Notes under the pieces: generated by a model
Database searches by the model: none
What the model saw: only the letters and a program-made list of their open reading frames with translations
What the model was told of the DNA's origin: nothing
Shown: one piece after another, positions 1 to 6,946 of the stretch
Position numbering within the stretch: the first letter of the stretch is position 1
How the letters are laid out: each line of letters begins with the position of its first letter
Assembly (NCBI GenBank): GCA_963718145.1
Contig: CAVQYJ010000021.1
Location: 1-64,000, forward strand
Direction: 5' to 3'
Origin: UBA7672 sp963718145
GTDB taxonomy: Bacteria; Pseudomonadota; Alphaproteobacteria; Caulobacterales; Hyphomonadaceae
DNA length: 64,000 bases
Program-made: the position numbers and the translations under genes

Positions 1-111
1 CTGCGTCACGACGGAAAGAACGAATGCAAAAATGGCGAATAAAAGGAAGCCGACGCCGGCACGCCAAGGGTGGCGCGTCGTCCACTCCCAGAGCGATGCC
101 ATCGCAATCAT
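1..111 (-). CDS. Hypothetical membrane protein, N-terminal fragment (runs off the window)
   Basis: An open frame runs leftward from an ATG whose first base is 111 and stays open for 37 codons to the window edge. A good SD (GGGAGG) lies five bases before the ATG. The visible N-terminus has a short Trp/Arg-containing cytoplasmic stretch (LWEWTTRHPWRAG) followed by a hydrophobic segment (GFLLFAIFAFVLSVV), so it is probably a membrane protein with its first helix near residue 20. It is divergent from the SIMPL gene that starts 92 bases away, so the two promoters share this gap. The family cannot be identified from 37 residues. Confidence 0.55.
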   Translation of the reverse strand, partial: MIAMASLWEWTTRHPWRAGVGFLLFAIFAFVLSVVTQ

Positions 112-203
112 GCGAACCTCCCTTGGCAGAATGCAGCGCCTTGAACCTGAAAGCCATTCGGTGAAAGCTGGGTAAAGCTGGAAAACGCCCAAGGGGGACC
201 CCC

Positions 204-1091
204 ATGAAACGCCTCGTCGTGCTCGCCATAATTGCGTTCGCCGAGCCTGCCTTCGCACAGGAAGTGGACTCCACCCGCGTCGTCCGGCCCTACTGGTGGG
301 ACCAGCCGGTCGTCGAGGGCCTTGGCCGCGCGATGGTCGAGGTCGAACCCAACCGCGCCAATTTCAGCGTTGGATTCGTCGAAACGGATAGCAGCTCCAA
401 CAAGTCAATGGAGATCGCGGTCGCGAAAGCAAAGCTCGCACAGGAGGCCATTAAGAAAGTCGCCGGCGACAAGGCTCGCGTGAAAACCAGCGTCAGTGTG
501 AAGCCCTATTACGAGCAGTATCGCGACAAGGAGGGCAACATCCAGACCAACATGCGCGACGACAAGGTAAAAGGTTACGAAGCGACGGCGCAGCTCACCG
601 TGCTGCTCTATGACATCTCCCTGGCCGGCAAGGCGCGCGCGGCTGCGCTGGCGTTGGGGCCGCAGGACTCCGGGCAGATGAATATCTATCTGGACCAGAC
701 AATCGAGATGCAACGCGAAGCGATCAAGGTGGCGGCGCAGGATGCACGTGCACGAGCAGAAGTCGCCGCGATTGCCGCCGGCGGCACGCTCGGCGATCTC
801 ATCGTCCTGCAGGAAGGGACAGGTCCTTGCATGGGGTCGTGGTCAACGCGACAGATGGCGCGCCAGGTGGGCGGCGTCAGCCCGGCAGATCAGCGGCGGG
901 CTACGGCGCAAGACGCTGCTGCACCGGTCGAGGTGTTTTCCGACGAGGTCGTCGTGACGGGCTCCTTGATCGGAGGCAAGAAGATACAGATCACGGAGGG
1001 CGACATCGCGCGCCTCAATCTGCCCAGCGACAACGACAGGCAAACCATCCCGTCATCGGTGTGCGCGATCTACCAGCTCAAGAAGAAGTAA
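204..1091 (+). CDS. SIMPL domain (DUF541) periplasmic protein
   Basis: A 295-residue protein with a signal peptide ending near AFAQ (residues 16-19). The rest resembles the SIMPL/DUF541 family: an early VEGLGRAMVEVEPNRANF strand, a helix rich in Lys/Ala (residues about 70-90), and a later LTVLLYD strand. The family is exported and of unclear function, linked to oxidative-stress tolerance in some bacteria and to signalling in animals. A GGGGGACCCCC tract precedes the ATG. The C-terminal third, from about residue 230, is more polar and may be lineage-specific. It stands alone, divergent from the partial gene on its left. Family assignment is good and the role is unknown. Confidence 0.75.
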   Translation: MKRLVVLAIIAFAEPAFAQEVDSTRVVRPYWWDQPVVEGLGRAMVEVEPNRANFSVGFVETDSSSNKSMEIAVAKAKLAQEAIKKVAGDKARVKTSVSVKPYYEQYRDKEGNIQTNMRDDKVKGYEATAQLTVLLYDISLAGKARAAALALGPQDSGQMNIYLDQTIEMQREAIKVAAQDARARAEVAAIAAGGTLGDLIVLQEGTGPCMGSWSTRQMARQVGGVSPADQRRATAQDAAAPVEVFSDEVVVTGSLIGGKKIQITEGDIARLNLPSDNDRQTIPSSVCAIYQLKKK

Positions 1092-1179
1092 CCCACGCGA
1101 TACGGAATCCGCCTTGACGTCGCCGCTTTCCAGCATCATCTACCCGCGCCTGGATCAACCCCTTGTCCGTGAGAGGCCC

Positions 1180-1257
1180 ATGAAAAGCCGCTACGACAAT
1201 CGGATCGCGATGACCGCCCAGCCAAGCCTGGGCGTTAGCGACTGCATGGAGGGATAG
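1180..1257 (+). CDS. Possible 25-residue small ORF upstream of rtcB
   Basis: ATG AAA AGC ... TAG encodes 25 residues beginning MKSRYDNRIAM and ending SDCMEG. A weak SD-like GAGAGG lies four bases upstream. It sits in the 296-base gap between the SIMPL gene and rtcB, just ahead of a small hairpin (1267-1280) and a strong intrinsic terminator. This arrangement looks like a short independent transcript, which could be a small RNA instead of a coding gene. I recognise no family, and the frame could be chance. Confidence 0.25.
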   Translation: MKSRYDNRIAMTAQPSLGVSDCMEG

Positions 1258-1290
1258 GTCCAGACGCCGGCTATTGCCGGTTTAACCGAA

Positions 1291-1320
1291 CCCTCCGCGT
1301 ACTCCGCCGGAGGGTTTTTT
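1291..1320 (+). terminator. Intrinsic terminator upstream of rtcB
   Basis: CCCTCCG (1291-1297) pairs with CGGAGGG (1308-1314) around a 10-base loop and is followed by six T. A second small hairpin, CCGGC-TATT-GCCGG (1267-1280), lies just ahead. It would end the SIMPL transcript or a short transcript covering the 25-codon ORF at 1180. Confidence 0.75.
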
Positions 1321-1387
1321 GTTGCCTCGTTAGCCGGCAGCATGAACTCTCCGGGGTGCGCGGAGGCGCAAACAGGAGAGACGTGTC

Positions 1388-2599
1388 ATGGGCACGTTCG
1401 AAGTATTCGAGACCGACAAGAGCGGAACCATCAAGGCGTGGGTCAAAGGCGTCCCCGTCGAGCCGCAGGCGCGCGAACAGCTGGAAAACGTGGCGGGACT
1501 GCCCTTCGTGCACTCCCACCTCGCAGTCATGCCGGACGTTCACTTCGGCCGCGGCGCAACCGTCGGCTCGGTGATCCCGACCAGGGGCGCGATCATCCCG
1601 GCTGCTGTCGGCGTCGACATCGGCTGCGGAATGATGGCGCTAGAGACCACGCTGACGGCATCGCAACTGCCGGACTCGCTGGCGAAACTGCGCTCGGAAA
1701 TCGAGCGCAAGACGCCGGTCGGGAATGGCGGAGGGGGCGAGCACAAGATCATCCCGGATAGCGTCGCCTCGCGGTGGCGCAATGCGGATCTTGATGCGCG
1801 TCTTGAAGCCATCCGCGCCAAGCATCCGAAAATCCCGTCCCACAAGGTCGGGAGCCAGCTCGGAACGCTCGGCGGCGGCAACCACTTCATCGAGGTCTGC
1901 CTCGATGAGCGGGACCAGGTGTGGGTGATGCTGCACTCGGGCTCGCGCGGAACGGGCAACCAGATCGGGCAATACTTCATCGAGATCGCCCGCCGGATGC
2001 TCGAGAAGCGCGTGCTCGGCTATCGCGTGCCGGATCAGGATCTCGCCTTCTTCATCGAGGGCGAACCGGTGTTCGACGACTACATCGAAGCCGTCGGCTG
2101 GGCGCAGGACTACGCGCGCTCCAACCGCGAGGCGATGATGGAGCGGACGCTGCAGGCGCTGCGCGAGGTCTTGCCGAAGTTCAAGCTCGGCAAGATGGCG
2201 GTGAACTGCCACCACAACTATGTGGAGCAGGAACACCATTTCGGCGCCGATGTCTGGGTCACCCGCAAGGGCGCCGTACGCGCTCGCGAGGGCGAACTCG
2301 GCATCATCCCGGGCTCGATGGGCGCAAAGTCGTTCATCGTGCGCGGGAAAGGCAACGCGGATTCGTTCTGCTCGTGCTCGCACGGCGCAGGACGCGCGAT
2401 GTCCCGCGGCGAAGCCAAGCGGCGCTTCTCGCTGAAAGACCACCGCGAGGCGGTCGCAGGCGTGGAATGCCGCACGGACGAAGGCGTGATCGACGAAACG
2501 CCGATGGCCTACAAGGACATCGACGCCGTCATGGCGGCCCAGTCGGACCTTGTCGAGGTGGTGCACACGCTGAAGCAGGTTGTGTGTGTGAAGGGCTAA
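1388..2599 (+). CDS. rtcB: RtcB family RNA ligase
   Basis: A 403-residue protein of the RtcB family, which joins RNA 2',3'-cyclic phosphate or 3'-phosphate ends to 5'-OH ends using GTP and Mn2+. Visible metal-site motifs are PDVH (residues 49-52), VDIGCGM (76-82), SRGTGNQ, CHHNYVEQEHH and SFCSCSHGAGR. The His of HGAGR, near residue 332, is the usual site of the GMP adduct. The length matches the shorter bacterial RtcB group. The ATG at 1388 follows an AGGAGAG SD. There is no archease, RtcA or RtcR regulator next to it; the neighbours are unrelated. Whether it serves RNA repair or tRNA maturation is not visible here. Confidence 0.93.
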   Translation: MGTFEVFETDKSGTIKAWVKGVPVEPQAREQLENVAGLPFVHSHLAVMPDVHFGRGATVGSVIPTRGAIIPAAVGVDIGCGMMALETTLTASQLPDSLAKLRSEIERKTPVGNGGGGEHKIIPDSVASRWRNADLDARLEAIRAKHPKIPSHKVGSQLGTLGGGNHFIEVCLDERDQVWVMLHSGSRGTGNQIGQYFIEIARRMLEKRVLGYRVPDQDLAFFIEGEPVFDDYIEAVGWAQDYARSNREAMMERTLQALREVLPKFKLGKMAVNCHHNYVEQEHHFGADVWVTRKGAVRAREGELGIIPGSMGAKSFIVRGKGNADSFCSCSHGAGRAMSRGEAKRRFSLKDHREAVAGVECRTDEGVIDETPMAYKDIDAVMAAQSDLVEVVHTLKQVVCVKG

Positions 2600-2607
2600 C
2601 CTGAACT

Positions 2608-2635
2608 CTTCCCCTGCGCACAAGCGCGGGGGAAG
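2608..2635 (+). terminator. Hairpin after rtcB, possible weak terminator
   Basis: CTTCCCC-TGCGC pairs with GCGC-GG-GGGAAG around an ACAA loop immediately after the rtcB stop codon. No run of T follows, so it may be only an mRNA-end stabilising hairpin or a Rho-assisted terminator. Confidence 0.35.
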
Positions 2636-2762
2636 TAGGGGCATGTCGGGATCGGCGCAGCTGCCAAGCGCCCCCGTGGTGTTGTTTCCCCTACCTGCCC
2701 ATCACCTGCAGCTATCGGGAGCGCCCGAAGTTGCCTAGTCTCGCTCTCCTCGGAGCGACATC

Positions 2763-3110
2763 ATGACCGATGCGCATCGTCTCGCACTCGTGCGCGGATT
2801 CCACACTGCGATCTACGTCGTGATGGCCGCCTCGGTCTTTGTCGTCCTCTATGCAGGTGTCACCGGAGTGCAGGGCGACTGGCTCCTGATCGCGGCTGGG
2901 CTTGTCTCGGTCGAAGTAGCGGTGTTCGCCGGCAGCGGGATGAAGTGCCCGTTGACGGCCGTCGCCGCAAGATACGGACCTGCCTCTGGCCGCGTGTCGG
3001 ACACATACCTGCCCGAACGGCTCACCCGCCACACCTTCGCGTTCTTCACGCCTCTCATCGTGATCGGATTTGTACTTCTGGTTGCCCGATGGCTGGGTAT
3101 CCTCCGCTAG
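2763..3110 (+). CDS. Small integral membrane protein, hypothetical
   Basis: A 115-residue protein with three predicted membrane segments (about residues 15-35, 41-58 and 92-110). Between the second and third helix is a conserved-looking GMKCPLTAVAARYGP loop. A CPLT motif in such a loop is reminiscent of DUF2784-like small membrane proteins, but I am not certain of that. The ATG follows GGAG seven bases upstream. It is convergent with the gtrA-like gene. Function is unknown. Confidence 0.65.
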   Translation: MTDAHRLALVRGFHTAIYVVMAASVFVVLYAGVTGVQGDWLLIAAGLVSVEVAVFAGSGMKCPLTAVAARYGPASGRVSDTYLPERLTRHTFAFFTPLIVIGFVLLVARWLGILR

Positions 3111-3154
3111 CGCATCGATGGTCGTTGACCTATCAGTCGCCCAGCCTGAGCAGA

Positions 3155-3577
3155 TCAGGAGCTGCGGCCGAATACGAACCTGCGTGCACCGACATAGTTG
3201 ATGCCGAGGCCAGCGGCGGCGCCGGTCGCGAGGGCGACCAGAAGCTGCAATGGCTCATGCCCGATCAACGAGATGATCAGGGCGTAGATCGCAAAGTTCG
3301 CCACCCCTCCCGTCATCTGCACCGCGCCATAACCTGCGAATTCCGCACCGATAGCGCGGGGCGACTTCGCGCTTGCGCGGAATGTCCAGGCGCGGTTGAT
3401 CAGCCAGGTCGAGACCAGCGCCACCGCGAACGAGGCGAGGCGCGACATCAGTGGCGGCCAACCAAGGCCACCGGTGAAGGCCAGAAGCAATGCCGAATCC
3501 ACGGCAAAGCCCAACGCACCTGTGCCGGCAAAGCGGAGAAATTCAGCAGGGATTCTCGCGGTTGGTGCAGGGTTCAT
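3155..3577 (-). CDS. GtrA family membrane protein
   Basis: A 140-residue protein with four predicted membrane helices typical of the GtrA family: RFAGTGALGFAVDSALL opens the domain, a NRAWTFRA motif follows helix two, and NYVGARRFVF closes it. The family is thought to help move lipid-linked sugars or glycan intermediates across the inner membrane. No glycosyltransferase lies next to it, unlike in O-antigen glucosylation operons, so the substrate cannot be inferred. It is divergent from sixA. Confidence 0.88.
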   Translation of the reverse strand: MNPAPTARIPAEFLRFAGTGALGFAVDSALLLAFTGGLGWPPLMSRLASFAVALVSTWLINRAWTFRASAKSPRAIGAEFAGYGAVQMTGGVANFAIYALIISLIGHEPLQLLVALATGAAAGLGINYVGARRFVFGRSS

Positions 3578-3645
3578 CGCTGGTTCTTCACGTATGTCTG
3601 GGGTTCTACAACAGTTATGGTTAAGCTCTTGGCAACGCCGCGGGG

Positions 3646-3657
3646 CTTGCTAGCAAG
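3646..3657. repeat. 12-bp perfect palindrome in the gtrA-sixA divergent region
   Basis: CTTGCTAGCAAG is a perfect palindrome 20 bases before the sixA start. It could be an operator for the divergent gtrA and sixA promoters. A 12-bp palindrome can also arise by chance, and no matching site was noticed elsewhere in the window. Confidence 0.25.
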
Positions 3658-3676
3658 GGCATGACACCGGGGTCAG

Positions 3677-4153
3677 ATGCTTCAACTTATCCTCCTTCGA
3701 CACGCCAAGGCGGCGCCGGCCAGCGAGGACGCCGACGATTTCGAACGCGCGCTGGCGGCAGAAGGGCGCGAAGCAGCGCCGCGGATGGCGGAGGCGCTGG
3801 CCAAGGCAGGCGCGGCGCCGGACGTGGCGCTGGTCTCCGATGCAAAGCGCACACTCGAGACATGGCAGCTGGCTGCCGCCGTCTTCCCGAACACCGCGGC
3901 GAGATTCCTGAAGTCGCTCTATCTCTGCCCAGCCGAGACGCTGATGCACGAAGCAGAGAATGCCCGCGTCAATTCCGTGATCCTGGTGGGCCACAATCCG
4001 GGGATGCACGAACTGGCCAGCCGCCTCGCCTATCGCAATTTGGAGCTCGACGTGAAGTTGCGGTCGCGGTTTCCGCCGGCTGCCGGCGCGATCTTCGAGC
4101 GCAAGGATGAAAGGTCGTCCTGGAAGCTGCAGGCCTTCGTCACGCCGAACTAG
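3677..4153 (+). CDS. sixA: SixA-type histidine phosphatase
   Basis: A 158-residue single-domain histidine phosphatase. The RHG signature appears as LLRHAKA (residues 6-12), and the second catalytic His is in VGHNPGMHEL near residue 105. The Arg usually placed after the second core strand is in SDAKRTLETW. SixA proteins remove phosphate from histidine phosphotransfer domains or from PTS-Ntr components. The stop codon abuts that of the convergent exchanger gene (TAGCTA). Confidence 0.85.
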   Translation: MLQLILLRHAKAAPASEDADDFERALAAEGREAAPRMAEALAKAGAAPDVALVSDAKRTLETWQLAAAVFPNTAARFLKSLYLCPAETLMHEAENARVNSVILVGHNPGMHELASRLAYRNLELDVKLRSRFPPAAGAIFERKDERSSWKLQAFVTPN

Positions 4154-5176
4154 CTATTGCACCTCGCCCGGCGCCGGGATGGGCGTGGGACCGGGGCGCT
4201 CGATGATCGAATAGACGAGATCGTCTAACGTCCAGTTGTAGACGAGGCCAACAACGTAAACCGCGTAGAATGCGAGGAAAACCAGGCCCGTGAAGATACC
4301 GATACGGCGGCGGGCGATGACGACCAGCGTGATCAGCAGCGCAGCAAGCCCCATGGCCCAGTTGCTGTAGCCGGTAAACTCGCTGGACAGAGTTTGGTAC
4401 GGGGCGAGAACTGCAACCGCGCCGCCGACCCCGAGAATGTTGAAAATGTTGGCGCCGAGGATGTTGCCCATGGCGACGTCAGATTGCTTGCGCACCGCGG
4501 CGGCGATGCCTGCACCCAGTTCCGGCAGCGACGACCCAACAGCAAGAAGCGTGAGTCCGACGATCTCCTCCCGCATTCCGGTTTCCTTGGCGAGCGTGAT
4601 GCCGCCATCGACCAGCAGCTTCGACCCCAGCGGCAGGCCAACCATGCCGATCAGGATAAGGATCAGCATGCGCCAGGCCGGCGTGTGCATGATCTTCCTT
4701 TCCTCGGGCGTGTCCTCGGTGTGGTCGGAGCGGTTGATGAACCACGCTGTGACCGCATAGACGCCGAGTGTGATCAGGAAGGCAATTCCGATCGGCGGGT
4801 TCAGGCCCACCATCAGCGTGATGACGATCCAGGCGGCGGTTGCCGCCAGCATGAAGAATGCCGTAAGCCGCATGCGTGGCGCCACGGTCGAGATCGGGAA
4901 GATGATCGCCGGCAGCGCCAGCACCAGCCAGATGTTGGCGATGTTGGAGCCGATGATGTTGCCGTGGGCGAGCCCAGTGTTGCCCGCGAGCGTCGCCTGC
5001 ACGCCAATCAGGAATTCCGGCATCGACGTGCCGAAACCGACGATCAGGATGCCGACGAGAAGTGGAGATACGTTGGCCTTGTAGGCCGCCGCGAGCGCGC
5101 CTCGCACGAGGCAATCACCCGCATATATCAGGATCACGAACCCGATTAGAAGGAATGCTATCGAGCCGGCGAGCAC
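4154..5176 (-). CDS. Calcium/sodium antiporter, CaCA family (YrbG-like)
   Basis: A 340-residue cation/Ca2+ exchanger with the duplicated alpha repeats of the family. Repeat one has GFGTSMPEFLIG followed by GNIIGSNIAN (residues about 47-80). Repeat two has AVGSSLPELGAG followed by GNILGANIFNIL (about 217-250). Around ten membrane helices are predicted, split by a polar loop near residues 150-165 (DHTEDTPEERK). The start is GTG at 5176, 12 bases after the stop of a 26-codon membrane-peptide gene, which suggests translational coupling. It probably exports Ca2+ in exchange for Na+ or H+. Confidence 0.9.
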   Translation of the reverse strand: MLAGSIAFLLIGFVILIYAGDCLVRGALAAAYKANVSPLLVGILIVGFGTSMPEFLIGVQATLAGNTGLAHGNIIGSNIANIWLVLALPAIIFPISTVAPRMRLTAFFMLAATAAWIVITLMVGLNPPIGIAFLITLGVYAVTAWFINRSDHTEDTPEERKIMHTPAWRMLILILIGMVGLPLGSKLLVDGGITLAKETGMREEIVGLTLLAVGSSLPELGAGIAAAVRKQSDVAMGNILGANIFNILGVGGAVAVLAPYQTLSSEFTGYSNWAMGLAALLITLVVIARRRIGIFTGLVFLAFYAVYVVGLVYNWTLDDLVYSIIERPGPTPIPAPGEVQ

Positions 5177-5188
5177 TGGCAGCTACCT

Positions 5189-5269
5189 CTAGTCGAGGCG
5201 GCGGTATTCGAGAAGGTTCAACGCCGCGAAGACCACAACCACGGCAAGAATCGCATAAACAGCCGCCAC
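5189..5269 (-). CDS. 26-residue single-helix membrane peptide upstream of the exchanger
   Basis: A GTG start at 5269 has an AGGAG SD six bases upstream. The peptide begins MAAVYAILAVVVVFAAL and ends NLLEYRRLD before TAG at 5189. It is one hydrophobic helix followed by a charged E-Y/F-x-R-x-D tail, a layout I recall for very short membrane proteins in Caulobacter-type bacteria. The exchanger GTG follows 12 bases later on the same strand, so the pair is probably one operon. It is too short for normal gene callers. It may be a regulatory or stabilising subunit, which is inference. Confidence 0.6.
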   Translation of the reverse strand: MAAVYAILAVVVVFAALNLLEYRRLD

Positions 5270-5402
5270 GATGATCTCCTGTGATTGTCCCGTCCCCGGG
5301 CTTTGCTCAGTCTGGTCTACAGCTCTTCTAGCCCGTCGCAATACCTGAAGCTACGCTGCATCGCCGCATGAGTCGCCGTGGCCGCCCCGGAAAGCACCGC
5401 CT

Positions 5403-5863
5403 TTGAGAAAACCGACGCTCCGCGACCGTGCCTTCCAGACGTATTTCCGCTGGCGCAGACCCGCGACGCTTGGCGTTCGCGGCGTTGTCGTTGACGCTCG
5501 GGGCCATGTGCTGCTGCTGCGCCACACCTACACGCCAGGCTGGCATTTCCCGGGCGGAGGCGTGGAGCAACTCGAGACCTGCGCCCAGTCGCTGATCCGC
5601 GAACTCAAGGAAGAGGCTGGGATCGAGACCGAGGCCAGCGCCCTGGAACTCGTTTCGGTGCACGCCAACCACGCCTTTTTCCCCAACGATCATGTCCTGG
5701 TCTATCGCGTTAACGGTGGAAACAGGGCGAGGCGACATCGCGGGGGGAAATTGCGGAGGTGAAGTTCGTCGACCCGGGGAACCCGCCGGAAGGCGTGTCC
5801 AAGGGCACGCGCCGCCGGCTGGAGGAAATGTTCGGGAGCAGCCCGGCCAGCGAACTCTGGTGA
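5403..5863 (+). pseudogene. NUDIX hydrolase, interrupted by one frameshift
   Basis: The TTG at 5403 opens a NUDIX domain with the box GGGVEQLETCAQSLIRELKEE... (split here: GGGVEQLETC, then RELKEEAGIE, residues about 47-69), with core Glu residues intact. The first frame reads DHVLVYRV and then non-family sequence to a stop at 5762. From 5714 another frame reads RWKQGEATSRGEIAEVKFVD and on to GTRRRLEEMFG and TGA at 5863, as expected for the end of this NUDIX subfamily. The two frames join if one base was lost near 5709-5714. It is either a recent pseudogene or a consensus error. NUDIX enzymes hydrolyse nucleoside diphosphate derivatives; the substrate is unknown. Confidence 0.75.
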
Positions 5864-5982
5864 AAACTTGACCAGCCGATTGGGTGCAAGCGTGATGACA
5901 CATCCCCAATTTGCCCGCCTCCGCGCCATTGATTTGCGGTAATGTTTGGTGATGACTGCCCCCACAGTTCGTGGAGGACGCA

Positions 5983-6573
5983 ATGCGTCTGCAGGCTCTT
6001 GCTGCGGTGCTTCTAGGGGTGGCCGCGGGAGGTTGCGGCGGGACCGAGCCCGTCCGGCTGATCGGCCCGTCCGCAGGCACGCTGGAGGGCGACACCGCGC
6101 TGATCTCTACGGTGCAGGCGGTAAGCGATGCGGTCGGCGGATGCGTGAGGCCGCCGGAAGCCACCGTCGAGTCCAGGGTTGTCAGCCTGGAGAAGGGCGT
6201 GATCGTGATGCTGGCGTGCAGCCAGGGCGCCTACTCCTACACGCACCGTCTGTTCGCCATCAAAGCCGGCCAGAAGCCGGAGCTGATCTCCCTGCCCGAC
6301 TATGACGCCACGGGCTGGTACGGCACGGATCAGGCGAGCATGGCCGAACTCGACGCCGGAACCGGCGTGCTCACCACTCTGCGCAAAAGCGCCGGCCACG
6401 GCGGCTGCGGATCCGAAGGCCGCTACCAGTGGGATGGCGCACGATTTTCGTTGCAGGAGATGCACTTCCAGGACTGCAAGGCCGCCGACCTTAAGGGCCC
6501 GCCCTTCCCGGCGATCTGGCCGACGCAGCAAGGCGCAGCCGTCGACCCCAACGGCGCAACGCCGGCGCCGTGA
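5983..6573 (+). CDS. Putative lipoprotein, DUF1176-like C-terminus
   Basis: The ATG at 5983 is preferred over an in-frame GTG at 5971 because GGAGG at 5973-5977 then sits five bases upstream. The 196-residue product begins MRLQALAAVLLGVAAGGCGG, and LGVAAGGC is an acceptable lipobox, giving a lipidated Cys near residue 18. The C-terminal part has GHGGCGSEGRYQWDGARFSL followed by a later Cys, resembling the end of DUF1176 proteins where a disulfide is likely. It is probably a periplasmic lipoprotein of unknown role. It is followed by a broken SEC-C gene. Confidence 0.7.
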   Translation: MRLQALAAVLLGVAAGGCGGTEPVRLIGPSAGTLEGDTALISTVQAVSDAVGGCVRPPEATVESRVVSLEKGVIVMLACSQGAYSYTHRLFAIKAGQKPELISLPDYDATGWYGTDQASMAELDAGTGVLTTLRKSAGHGGCGSEGRYQWDGARFSLQEMHFQDCKAADLKGPPFPAIWPTQQGAAVDPNGATPAP

Positions 6574-6638
6574 GTGCGATCGACATCGTGGTCATCTGGC
6601 TTTAGACACGCCGTCCTTTTCGAGCCGGGGAGGCAGCC

Positions 6639-6716
6639 ATGACGAAGTATCGCAACACCGACGACCTGCCGTCCTTTCGAGACAATGTCGAAACGGCGCA
6701 AGGGCTTCGCATCTGA
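6639..6716 (+). CDS. 25-residue ORF overlapping the SEC-C gene
   Basis: An ATG with a strong SD (GGGGAGG, five bases upstream) opens a 25-codon frame (MTKYRNTDDLPSFRDN...) ending at TGA 6716, inside the start of the SEC-C frame at 6685. The good SD suggests real translation. It could be a leader peptide coupled to the SEC-C ORF, or the true N-terminus of the SEC-C protein separated by another indel. I do not recognise it. Confidence 0.3.
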   Translation: MTKYRNTDDLPSFRDNVETAQGLRI

Positions 6717-6883
6717 AGCGCGCGTGAAGCGAGGCCGTCGCTTCATCAAAGGTGGCGAGATCGAACTGGTTGAGAAGCTAGGACGAAACGACCCTTGCCC
6801 GTGCGGCTCTGGACGGAAATTTCAGGAAGTGCTGCTTGAAGTCGGGGCGCCACGACGGCGCGAACCGCGGAGAATACTTTTAG
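6685..6883 (+). pseudogene. SEC-C motif protein, interrupted by one frameshift
   Basis: ATG at 6685 opens MSKRRKGFASEARVKRG and then the SEC-C zinc motif KLGRNDPCPCGSGRKFQ. In the continuous frame the motif loses its second CC pair. Dropping one G at 6825-6826 gives KCCLKSGRHDGANRGEYF and TAG at 6883, which is the normal CxC-x8-CC ending of the family. SEC-C domains bind zinc and are found at the ends of SecA and many small proteins. The intact product would be about 65 residues. It is either a single-base consensus insertion or a real frameshift. Confidence 0.7.
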
Positions 6884-6899
6884 GTAGCGCTCAAATGAA

Positions 6900-6925
6900 A
6901 AGGGCGGCTCGCAAGAGCCGCCCTT
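6900..6925 (-). terminator. Intrinsic terminator of the clpS-clpA operon
   Basis: A perfect 11-bp stem, AAGGGCGGCTC / GAGCCGCCCTT, with a four-base loop lies 22 bases beyond the clpA stop. Read on the minus strand it is followed by a T-rich stretch (TTTTCATTT). Confidence 0.85.
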
Positions 6926-6946
6926 CTACTTGTGGTGGCTTCAGAT

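Noticed and set aside
5328..6164. 278-codon minus-strand frame over the NUDIX and lipoprotein genes
   Set aside because: Its sequence is low in family signal, and the plus-strand NUDIX motif and SD-supported lipoprotein explain the region.
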